A stretch of DNA of 5,441 bases from contig JAAZLV010000328.1 of NCBI GenBank assembly GCA_012799155.1, positions 1 to 5,441 on the forward strand, in the 5' to 3' direction. Both the position numbers and the translations under genes were made by a program. Under the pieces are notes generated by a model that was not told the DNA's origin, did not search any database, and saw nothing but the letters and a program-made list of their open reading frames with translations. Source of the stretch: Bacteroidales bacterium (lineage in GTDB: Bacteria; Bacteroidota; Bacteroidia; Bacteroidales; Dysgonomonadaceae). Shown here in pieces: positions 1 to 5,441 of this stretch. The number at the start of each line of letters is the position of its first letter. The stretch's first letter is position 1.

Positions 1-1
1 C

Positions 2-91
2 ATTGCCCTGCGCAGCGATGAGCTGGCAGGAATCATTCGCAAGGATCATCCCCTGGTATATGAAAAAACCGCTCAAAATCAATTCATATAA
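2..91 (+). CDS. 3' end of an unidentified CDS, possibly an LptF/LptG-type permease (partial)
   Basis: An open frame enters from the left edge and ends at TAA 89-91. It encodes 29 residues, beginning IALRSDELAGIIRKDHPL and ending in QNQFI. The stop is immediately followed by the ribBA ATG at 92, with no spacer, which suggests translational coupling and a shared transcript. The visible piece is charged and hydrophilic, with no membrane segment, so it would be a cytosolic tail or a C-terminal helix. From recalled gene order in Bacteroidales, an LptF/LptG (YjgP/YjgQ) family lipopolysaccharide-export permease often precedes ribBA. That identification is inference from context only, because 29 residues do not carry a family motif I can recognise. 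The reading frame itself is fairly secure because of the tight junction with the next gene. Confidence 0.55.
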   Translation: MALRSDELAGIIRKDHPLVYEKTAQNQFI

Positions 92-1312
92 ATGGAACAA
101 AAAATTATACTTAACACCATTGAAGAGGCCTTGGAGGAAATCCGAAAGGGTAACTTCATCATTGTGGTAGATGACGAGGACAGGGAGAACGAGGGGGACC
201 TGGTGATCGCTGCCGAGTGCATTACACCCGAAAAGATAAACTTTATGGAGACCCATGCGCGTGGTCTTATTTGCGCACCAATCACCAGAGAGCGAGCCGA
301 GGAACTTGATCTGCCTATGATGGTTTCGCGTAACACATCCGTTCATTCGACTCCCTTCACCATATCCATCGACTTGCTCACGCACGGATGTACAACCGGT
401 ATTTCGGCTTACGACAGGGCACAGACCATTCTGGCATTGGCACGAAAGGAAACAGCCCCCGAGGACTTCGGCCGCCCCGGTCACATCTTCCCGCTACGTG
501 CACAGACTAAAGGTGTGTTGCGCAGGGCGGGACATACCGAGGCTACAATCGACTTTGCACGCCTCGCTGGCCTCTATCCTGCGGGAGCACTCGCCGAAAT
601 AAAGAGAGAGGATGGCTCCATGGCACGGTTGCCTGAGCTGATGGCGATGGCTCGCAAGTTCGATCTGAAGATAGTATCAGTGGCCGACCTTATCAAGTAC
701 CGACTTAAGAGTGAGTCGCTCATTGAACGGGGGGAATCGGTACAACTGCCCACTGCCTATGGTGACTTCAGGATGATTGCCTTCCAGCAGATCTCTACCG
801 GCCAAGAGCATGTGGCTCTTATCAAGGGTGAGTGGGGTGAAGATGAGCCCCTGCTGGTGCGGGTGCACTCCTCCTGCATGACCGGTGACATCTTCGGTTC
901 TATGCGTTGTGAGTGTGGTGAACAATTGCACAAGGCATTGCAACTGATAGAGGAGGAGGGTAAGGGTGTGCTGGTTTACCTGAACCAGGAGGGCCGCGGC
1001 ATTGGTCTGATGGCTAAGGCGGCAGCGTATAAACTACAGGAGGAGGGCCTCGACACTGTTGATGCCAACCTGCACCTCGGCTATCTGGCCGACGAACGTG
1101 ACTATGGTGTAGGTGCCCAGATCCTGCGGAGTCTTGGGGTATCCAAGATGCGACTGATGAGCAACAATCCCACCAAGCGTATCGGCCTGGAAGCCTATGG
1201 TCTCGAGGTTGTGGAGAACGTGCCACTGGAGATAGAACCCAACGCTTACAACCATTTTTATATGGAGACCAAGAAAAAGCGGATGGGTCACCAGCTGAAA
1301 AGCTTCAAATAA
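92..1312 (+). CDS. ribBA: Bifunctional 3,4-dihydroxy-2-butanone-4-phosphate synthase / GTP cyclohydrolase II
   Basis: This 406-residue cytosolic enzyme catalyses the entry steps of both branches of riboflavin synthesis. The N-terminal RibB domain (about residues 5-205) converts ribulose 5-phosphate to 3,4-dihydroxy-2-butanone 4-phosphate. It shows the acidic loop [10 protein letters not shown] (27-36, with E32 and D36), [13 protein letters not shown] (98-110), [10 protein letters not shown] (128-137), the RAGHT motif (R145, H148, T149) and E169. These match the substrate and Mg2+ ligands known from E. coli RibB. The C-terminal RibA domain (about 208-400) opens GTP. It has the zinc cysteines C262, C273 and C275 at the canonical 11 and 2 spacing, [10 protein letters not shown] (297-306), catalytic D334 and R336 in DERDYG, and NNPTKR (358-363). 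Both domains look active. The start at 92 abuts the upstream stop and has no Shine-Dalgarno sequence. Length is normal for a fused RibBA. No FMN riboswitch can fit in front, since coding sequence runs up to the ATG. Confidence 0.97.
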   Translation: MEQKIILNTIEEALEEIRKGNFIIVVDDEDRENEGDLVIAAECITPEKINFMETHARGLICAPITRERAEELDLPMMVSRNTSVHSTPFTISIDLLTHGCTTGISAYDRAQTILALARKETAPEDFGRPGHIFPLRAQTKGVLRRAGHTEATIDFARLAGLYPAGALAEIKREDGSMARLPELMAMARKFDLKIVSVADLIKYRLKSESLIERGESVQLPTAYGDFRMIAFQQISTGQEHVALIKGEWGEDEPLLVRVHSSCMTGDIFGSMRCECGEQLHKALQLIEEEGKGVLVYLNQEGRGIGLMAKAAAYKLQEEGLDTVDANLHLGYLADERDYGVGAQILRSLGVSKMRLMSNNPTKRIGLEAYGLEVVENVPLEIEPNAYNHFYMETKKKRMGHQLKSFK

Positions 1313-1369
1313 AACATTTACAGCTGCACACTGTGTGGGGTGAAATGAAACAACTGACGGGAACTGTCA

Positions 1370-2620
1370 ATGGAACTTCTTTATCTGCTTATCGGTTTTA
1401 TGGTGGGAGCCCTGATTGCCTGGATCATGGCTACTCTCTTCATGCGGACGAAGATGGTCCCAATGGTCGATCATACGGCCCTGGAAGAGAAAAACCAGTC
1501 GCTGCACCGCTCACTGGCAACTGTCACTGCCGAGAATAGGGCCATGATGGATAAGTTGGAGGGTCAGAAAAGTGAGATTGAAGCCCTCCACAAGCAGTTC
1601 AACCTGGAGTTTGAACAGATAGCCAACAGGATCCTGGAGAAGAACAGCGAACGTTTTACCCGTCACAACAGAGAGAGCATCGACATCATCCTCAAGCCAC
1701 TGGAGGAGAACATAGAGCGCTTCCGCAAAAAGGTGGAGGAGGTCTACATCACCGAGGCCAAGGAGCGCTTCTCGCTGGGTGAGGAGGTGAAGAAGCTACG
1801 GGAGTTGAACGACCGACTCAGCACTGAGGCTGTAAACCTGACAAACGCTCTCAAGGGGAACAACAAGACCCAGGGAGACTGGGGACAGATGATCCTGGAG
1901 AACATCCTTGAACGCTCTGGTCTGGTGAAGGGGCGTGAGTACTTCGTGCAGGAGTATCTGCGCGATGCAGACGGAAACACTCTTACCAACGAACAGGGGA
2001 ACCGGATGCAGCCGGATGTGATCATTGTCTATCCCGACGAACGACGTGTAATCATCGATGCCAAGGTATCGCTTACTGCCTATGCCAACTACGTGGGAAG
2101 CAACGATCCCGGGGAGCAACAGCGATTGATTGGCGAGCACCTGCGCTCCGTGCGGCGACATATAGAGGAGCTAAGCCGCAAGAGCTACCAGGAATATGCC
2201 GTTTCGCTCGACTTTGTGATGATGTTCATTCCCAATGAGCCGGCATATCTGCTGGCATTGCAACATGAGGAGTCGCTATGGCAGTATGCCTACGAAAGGA
2301 AGATCCTGCTGATCAGTCCCACCAACTTGATTGCCGCCCTGAAGCTGATTGCTGATCTCTGGAAAAGGGAGTATCAGAACCGCAATTCTATTGAGATAGC
2401 CGAGCGGGGCGCCGCCCTCTATGATAAATTCGTTAACTTCGTAGGCTCCCTCACCGAGATTGACACCCATCTTGAGCGGGCACGACGCAGCTACGACTAT
2501 GCTTATGGTCAGCTCACGTCGGGTAGGGGAAACCTGATAGGTCAGGCTGAGAAGCTCCGTGAGCTGGGTGTCAAGACAAAGAAATCTCTTCCCTCCTCGT
2601 TGACGGAAGAGGTGGAATAA
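1370..2620 (+). CDS. rmuC: RmuC family DNA recombination protein
   Basis: This 416-residue protein belongs to the RmuC family, whose E. coli member limits recombination between short inverted repeats; its biochemical activity is poorly defined. Residues about 3-24 form a single hydrophobic helix ([20 protein letters not shown]), a likely membrane anchor. Residues about 36-155 are rich in E, K, L and Q with few helix breakers, indicating a long coiled coil. The RmuC domain follows (about 155-400). It opens with [19 protein letters not shown] (159-177) and contains a PD-(D/E)xK nuclease-like core: P215-D216 in [11 protein letters not shown] and D230-A231-K232 in [18 protein letters not shown] (285-293) and [11 protein letters not shown] (315-325) are typical of the family. 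An in-frame TGA at 1355-1357, with no ATG between, fixes 1370 as the only ATG start. It lies 57 bp after ribBA in the same direction with no clear terminator, so co-transcription is possible. Confidence 0.93.
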   Translation: MELLYLLIGFMVGALIAWIMATLFMRTKMVPMVDHTALEEKNQSLHRSLATVTAENRAMMDKLEGQKSEIEALHKQFNLEFEQIANRILEKNSERFTRHNRESIDIILKPLEENIERFRKKVEEVYITEAKERFSLGEEVKKLRELNDRLSTEAVNLTNALKGNNKTQGDWGQMILENILERSGLVKGREYFVQEYLRDADGNTLTNEQGNRMQPDVIIVYPDERRVIIDAKVSLTAYANYVGSNDPGEQQRLIGEHLRSVRRHIEELSRKSYQEYAVSLDFVMMFIPNEPAYLLALQHEESLWQYAYERKILLISPTNLIAALKLIADLWKREYQNRNSIEIAERGAALYDKFVNFVGSLTEIDTHLERARRSYDYAYGQLTSGRGNLIGQAEKLRELGVKTKKSLPSSLTEEVE

Positions 2621-2645
2621 AAGTTGTCAGTTCTCGGATGTAAAC

Positions 2646-2726
2646 AACGATCCGGAAACAACGAGTTTGGAACTAAGAGTAACGAATTGGGAACATCGAA
2701 CCAAGGACTAAGAAACTAAATACTAA
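2646..2726 (+). repeat. Degenerate short repeats in the kbl leader
   Basis: The 113-bp gap between rmuC and kbl carries two simple repeat patterns. Three imperfect copies of AACGA followed by 2 to 4 bases and GGAA start at 2646, 2660 and 2681. Four copies of ACTAA occur at 2672, 2707, 2715 and 2722, the last three spaced 8 and 7 bases apart. The run ends in A-rich sequence directly before the kbl ATG. A-rich leaders are known to support translation initiation in Bacteroidota, which rarely use a Shine-Dalgarno motif. Whether the repeats have any function, or are slippage remnants, is not clear. I could not identify a Bacteroidota promoter pair here with confidence: TTTG at 2666-2669 could be a -33 element, but no good TAnnTTTG box follows it. 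Confidence 0.4.
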
Positions 2727-2733
2727 AAAAACC

Positions 2734-3921
2734 ATGTACGGAAAAATGCAACAACACCTCCAGACCGAATTGAAGGCCATAGAGGAGGCAGGACTCTACA
2801 AACGGGAACGGATCATTGTCACGCCACAGCGGGCAGAGATCAGGGTACAGTCGGGACAGGAGGTGCTCAACTTCTGCGCCAACAACTATCTTGGACTCTC
2901 CGATCACCCGCGTCTCATCACTGCTGCGACAAAAGCATTGGAAGAGCGAGGCTATGGCATGTCGTCTGTACGCTTTATTTGTGGTACACAGGATTACCAC
3001 AAACAACTGGAAGATACCATAAGCCGCTTCTTTGGTACCGACGATACCATTCTTTATGCCGCTTGCTTCGATGCAAACGGAGGTCTATTTGAACCGCTTT
3101 TCACTGAGGAAGATGCCATTATTTCCGATGCACTCAATCATGCTTCCATTATCGACGGTGTACGCCTCTGTAAAGCGAAGCGCTACCGCTATGCCAATGC
3201 CGACATGGGTGATCTGGAAGAGAAACTGCAGGAGTCACAGGCACAACGCTTCCGCATCATCGTCACAGACGGTGTCTTCTCAATGGATGGCAACGTGGCA
3301 CCGCTCGACAGGATTATGGAACTGGCCATACAATATGATGCGCTGGTGATGGTGGATGAGAGTCACTCCGCCGGCGTGGTAGGTAGGACTGGTAAGGGAG
3401 TGACTGAACTTTACAATGTGAGGGGTGAAGTGGATATCATTACCGGTACACTGGGTAAAGCTTTCGGTGGCGCAATCGGTGGTTTCACCACCGGACGGCA
3501 GGAGATTATAGACATGTTGCGGCAGCGGTCGCGTCCCTATCTCTTTTCCAACTCTATCCCTCCCATGGTGGCAGCTGCCGGCACCGAGGCATTTCGCATG
3601 CTACAGGAATCAAATGAACTGCAGGACAAGCTGCATGAGAATGTGGACTATTTCGTGGATCGCATGAAAGAGGCAGGCTTTGACATCAAGCCTACACAAT
3701 CTGCTATTTGTGCAGTGATGCTCTACGATGCAAAGTTGTCGCAACATTTTGCTGCCGACCTACTGGAGGAGGGTATCTACGTCACCGGATTCTACTACCC
3801 CGTGGTGCCGAAAGAACAGGCTCGCATTCGTGTGCAACTCTCTGCCGGCCACAAACTTGAACACCTTGACAAAGCCATTGCTGCCTTCACCAAAGTGGGC
3901 AAAAAGCTGGAGATCATTTAA
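2734..3921 (+). CDS. kbl: Glycine C-acetyltransferase (2-amino-3-ketobutyrate CoA ligase)
   Basis: This 395-residue PLP enzyme of the alpha-oxoamine synthase family cleaves 2-amino-3-ketobutyrate with CoA to glycine and acetyl-CoA, the second step of threonine degradation. Visible signatures are NFCANNYLGLSDHP (46-59), SSVRFICGTQDYHK (77-90), CFDANGGLFEPLF (111-123), NHASIIDG (135-142), DGVFSMDGN (179-187), VDESHSAGVVG (207-217, with D208 and H211 at the cofactor) and GTLGKAFGG (238-246), where K242 is the PLP-binding lysine. R366 in ARIRVQLSA matches the substrate-carboxylate arginine. The CFDANGG motif and the adjacent tdh favour Kbl over the paralogues BioF, HemA and serine palmitoyltransferase. 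The N-terminus aligns with E. coli Kbl (398 residues) from the first residue, supporting the ATG at 2734 over the in-frame ATG at 2746. No Shine-Dalgarno is present, and an A-run precedes the start. It lies 35 bp upstream of tdh. Confidence 0.96.
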   Translation: MYGKMQQHLQTELKAIEEAGLYKRERIIVTPQRAEIRVQSGQEVLNFCANNYLGLSDHPRLITAATKALEERGYGMSSVRFICGTQDYHKQLEDTISRFFGTDDTILYAACFDANGGLFEPLFTEEDAIISDALNHASIIDGVRLCKAKRYRYANADMGDLEEKLQESQAQRFRIIVTDGVFSMDGNVAPLDRIMELAIQYDALVMVDESHSAGVVGRTGKGVTELYNVRGEVDIITGTLGKAFGGAIGGFTTGRQEIIDMLRQRSRPYLFSNSIPPMVAAAGTEAFRMLQESNELQDKLHENVDYFVDRMKEAGFDIKPTQSAICAVMLYDAKLSQHFAADLLEEGIYVTGFYYPVVPKEQARIRVQLSAGHKLEHLDKAIAAFTKVGKKLEII

Positions 3922-3956
3922 CATCCACTGATAACTGACCCCTGACAATTAAAAAT

Positions 3957-4982
3957 ATGAAAGCAATCGTTAAACTGCGTCCAGAGAAAGGTATCTGGAT
4001 GGAAGAGGTTCCCATTCCCACCATTGGTGTGAACGATGTACTGATCAAGATCAAAAAGACATCGATTTGCGGCACTGACCTGCACATCTACAAGTGGGAC
4101 GACTGGTCGCAGAAGACCATTAAGACACCCATGACAATCGGCCACGAGTATGTTGGTGAGATAGTAGATATGGGTAGTGGTGTTGAAAACCTGAAGGTAG
4201 GTGACCGCGTGACGGGCGAGGGACATATTGCCTGCGGCCACTGCCGCAATTGCCGTCGGGGCAAGCTGCACGTCTGTGAGAACACCATCGGTGTGGGAGT
4301 CAATCGAGATGGTGCCTTTGCGGAATACCTCTCACTGCCGGCCGCCAACGTGGTGAAGCTCGATCCGCGCATTCCCGATGAGATTGCCTCCATCATGGAT
4401 CCCTTTGGAAACGCTACCCATACGGCACTCTCCTTTCCGCTGATTGCCGAAGATGTGCTGATTACCGGTGCGGGACTGATTGGCAGTATGGCTACGGCCA
4501 TCTGCCGTTTCGCCGGAGCACGCTATATCGTGGTGAGCGACTTGAGCGACTACCGCCTTGATATAGCCCGTAAGATGGGAGCCACCCTCACAGTGAATCC
4601 CTCAAAGGGGGAGACCATTGCTCAGGCAGTGAAACAACTTGGCATGCGGGGGTTCGACGTGGGACTGGAGATGTCGGGATCGCCCGCCGGCTTCCGTGAA
4701 ATGATCGACAACATGTACAACGGATCGAAGATCTCGCTACTGGGCATCCTTCCCAACAACACGCAGGTGGACTGGAATGAGATCATCTTCAAGGCGCTCA
4801 CCTTGAAGGGTATCTATGGCAGGGAGATGTGGGAGACATGGTATCAGATGGAGCAGATGATCATTTCCGGTATCGATCTCACTCCCATCATCACCCATCA
4901 TTTTCATGTGGATGATTTTCAAAAGGGGTTTGAGGTGATGGAGAGCGGTCAGTGTGGCAAGGTACTTCTCAGCTGGGAGTAA
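3957..4982 (+). CDS. tdh: L-threonine 3-dehydrogenase, zinc-dependent MDR type
   Basis: This cytosolic 341-residue enzyme, the same length as E. coli Tdh, oxidises L-threonine with NAD+ to 2-amino-3-ketobutyrate, the substrate of Kbl encoded just upstream. It is a medium-chain zinc dehydrogenase. Catalytic zinc ligands are C38, H63 and E64 (in [13 protein letters not shown] and GHEYVGEI), with T40 and H43 at the relay positions. The structural zinc site has C93, C96, C99 and C107 ([15 protein letters not shown]). The Rossmann motif is GAGLIG (171-176), with D195 after strand 2 indicating NAD+ rather than NADP+. [12 protein letters not shown] (147-158) and [13 protein letters not shown] (285-297) are typical of Tdh and separate it from sorbitol or alcohol dehydrogenases. 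The start at 3957 follows an A-rich stretch (AATTAAAAAT) with no Shine-Dalgarno. The 35-bp gap after kbl holds no visible terminator, so the two genes probably form an operon. Confidence 0.96.
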   Translation: MKAIVKLRPEKGIWMEEVPIPTIGVNDVLIKIKKTSICGTDLHIYKWDDWSQKTIKTPMTIGHEYVGEIVDMGSGVENLKVGDRVTGEGHIACGHCRNCRRGKLHVCENTIGVGVNRDGAFAEYLSLPAANVVKLDPRIPDEIASIMDPFGNATHTALSFPLIAEDVLITGAGLIGSMATAICRFAGARYIVVSDLSDYRLDIARKMGATLTVNPSKGETIAQAVKQLGMRGFDVGLEMSGSPAGFREMIDNMYNGSKISLLGILPNNTQVDWNEIIFKALTLKGIYGREMWETWYQMEQMIISGIDLTPIITHHFHVDDFQKGFEVMESGQCGKVLLSWE

Positions 4983-4986
4983 TCAG

Positions 4987-5441
4987 TCAATATTTTAACA
5001 GATCGGTTGCCTTGTCGATCAGACGGTTTATCTTCTGCATGGGCGAGATTACCTCTTCCTCTGGGAGAGTTGTAGCCTCCTCATCAGCTTTCAGTTCCTC
5101 CGACTCGGGGTAGGTATAATCATCGATCAGCGACATGTTCTCCAACTGCCAATTGTTTGCGCTGACCACCTCACCGAGGAGTAGCTTCATCTGGTCGGCT
5201 GCGATCTTCATCAATCCGCTCTTGAGAGCTGCTTTTTTCACCTGCTCCTTGGCCAACTCCTGAATCTTCTGCAGATCGCTTCGACCGATGATGTTGAACA
5301 GGTCATCTTCAAAATAGTAGTAGTTGAAATCGGTTTCAACTGAGAAGATCTCAGGCTTGGGGAACTCCAGCAAGCGCACCCGCTTCTGATCCTCATCAAC
5401 TTCCCAGCGGCACTTCTTCACGTCGTAGCCGATCAGCACCC
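4987..5441 (-). CDS. DUF4230 domain-containing protein (3' part, N-terminus off the right edge)
   Basis: The last 150 or so codons of a - strand gene are visible, ending at TGA 4987-4989. The stretch starts VLIGYDVKKCRWEVDE; the first visible codon is GTG, which is most likely an internal valine, since full-length members carry an N-terminal region that is missing here. Counting from that valine, LLEFPKPEIFSVETD (23-37), YYYFEDDLFNII (40-51) and a charged helix with AKEQVKKAALKSGL (63-76) fit the DUF4230 pattern: a beta-strand carrying P-x-P, then D and an aromatic cluster, then a long helix. Function is unknown; family members usually have an N-terminal membrane anchor or signal, which would lie outside the window. 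About 45 residues follow the domain: an acidic, low-complexity linker (106-130) and a final amphipathic helix (about 133-150). The gene converges on tdh with only 4 bp between stops. Confidence 0.8.
   Translation of the reverse strand, partial: VLIGYDVKKCRWEVDEDQKRVRLLEFPKPEIFSVETDFNYYYFEDDLFNIIGRSDLQKIQELAKEQVKKAALKSGLMKIAADQMKLLLGEVVSANNWQLENMSLIDDYTYPESEELKADEEATTLPEEEVISPMQKINRLIDKATDLLKY

Noticed and set aside
1327..1337. Perfect CACAC-T-GTGTG palindrome between ribBA and rmuC, considered as a terminator or operator
   Set aside because: A one-base loop cannot form a hairpin, no T-run follows, and one isolated 11-bp palindrome is weak evidence for an operator.
1796..2161. Open - strand frame of 121 codons inside rmuC
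   Set aside because: It lies fully antisense to the conserved RmuC domain and shows no recognisable motif, so it is a shadow frame.
1370..2620. The RmuC protein as part of an anti-phage or other novel defence system
   Set aside because: It stands among housekeeping genes with no helicase, methylase, toxin or other defence partner nearby, and its architecture is that of ordinary chromosomal RmuC.
2634..2655. Stem of CGGAT and ATCCG around a 10-base loop after rmuC, considered as a terminator
   Set aside because: The stem is only five pairs plus a possible wobble pair, the loop is large and no T-run follows, so it does not look like an intrinsic terminator.
3032..3349. Open + strand frame of 105 codons inside kbl
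   Set aside because: It overlaps the strongly conserved kbl frame, has no family resemblance and is rich in M, S, R and W, as expected of an out-of-frame reading.
2734..3921. Alternative assignment of kbl as serine palmitoyltransferase or BioF
   Set aside because: The CFDANGGLFEPLF motif, the N-terminal alignment with E. coli Kbl and the adjacent tdh all favour glycine C-acetyltransferase.
4964..4996. CTC-AGCTGG-GAG inverted repeat at the end of tdh with TATTTT about 20 bases later
   Set aside because: The stem is three pairs, lies inside coding sequence, and the T-rich stretch is too far away to act with it.
5437..5439. GTG at the right edge as the true start of the DUF4230 gene
   Set aside because: The frame stays open to the edge and the protein begins in the middle of a conserved strand region, so the valine is most likely internal and the gene is cut by the window.

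Overview
The window reads as ordinary chromosomal housekeeping DNA from a member of the Bacteroidota, most likely the order Bacteroidales. This rests on four observations: a fused RibBA riboflavin enzyme, a DUF4230 protein (a family common in Bacteroidota), start codons preceded by A-rich stretches with no Shine-Dalgarno motif, and balanced base composition. A genus cannot be assigned from the sequence alone.

Layout, left to right. (1) Positions 2-91 hold the last 29 codons of a + strand gene whose TAA stop directly abuts the next ATG. (2) ribBA (92-1312) encodes a bifunctional enzyme that makes the first committed intermediates of both branches of riboflavin synthesis. (3) After 57 bp, an rmuC-family gene (1370-2620) encodes a membrane-anchored coiled-coil protein with a PD-(D/E)xK nuclease-like domain. 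(4) A 113-bp gap carries short degenerate repeats and an A-rich leader. (5) kbl (2734-3921) and tdh (3957-4982) form a two-gene threonine-degradation unit. (6) The 3' part of a DUF4230 gene (4987 to the right edge) lies on the - strand, tail to tail with tdh and separated from it by only 4 bp.

How the genes work together. Tdh oxidises L-threonine to 2-amino-3-ketobutyrate, and Kbl cleaves that unstable product with CoA into glycine and acetyl-CoA, so the kbl-tdh pair is a complete pathway. RibBA starts from GTP and ribulose 5-phosphate and feeds FMN/FAD synthesis. No functional link is visible between ribBA, rmuC, the kbl-tdh pair and the DUF4230 gene, beyond possible co-transcription of the upstream fragment, ribBA and perhaps rmuC.

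All four complete genes are intact and keep the key residues expected of their families. I see no mobile element, CRISPR array, tRNA, rRNA, riboswitch or convincing terminator, and no undescribed system. The points most worth a second look are modest: the zinc-dependent (MDR) type of Tdh beside kbl in a Bacteroidota background, the degenerate repeats in front of kbl, the zero-gap junction before ribBA, and the acidic tail on the DUF4230 protein.
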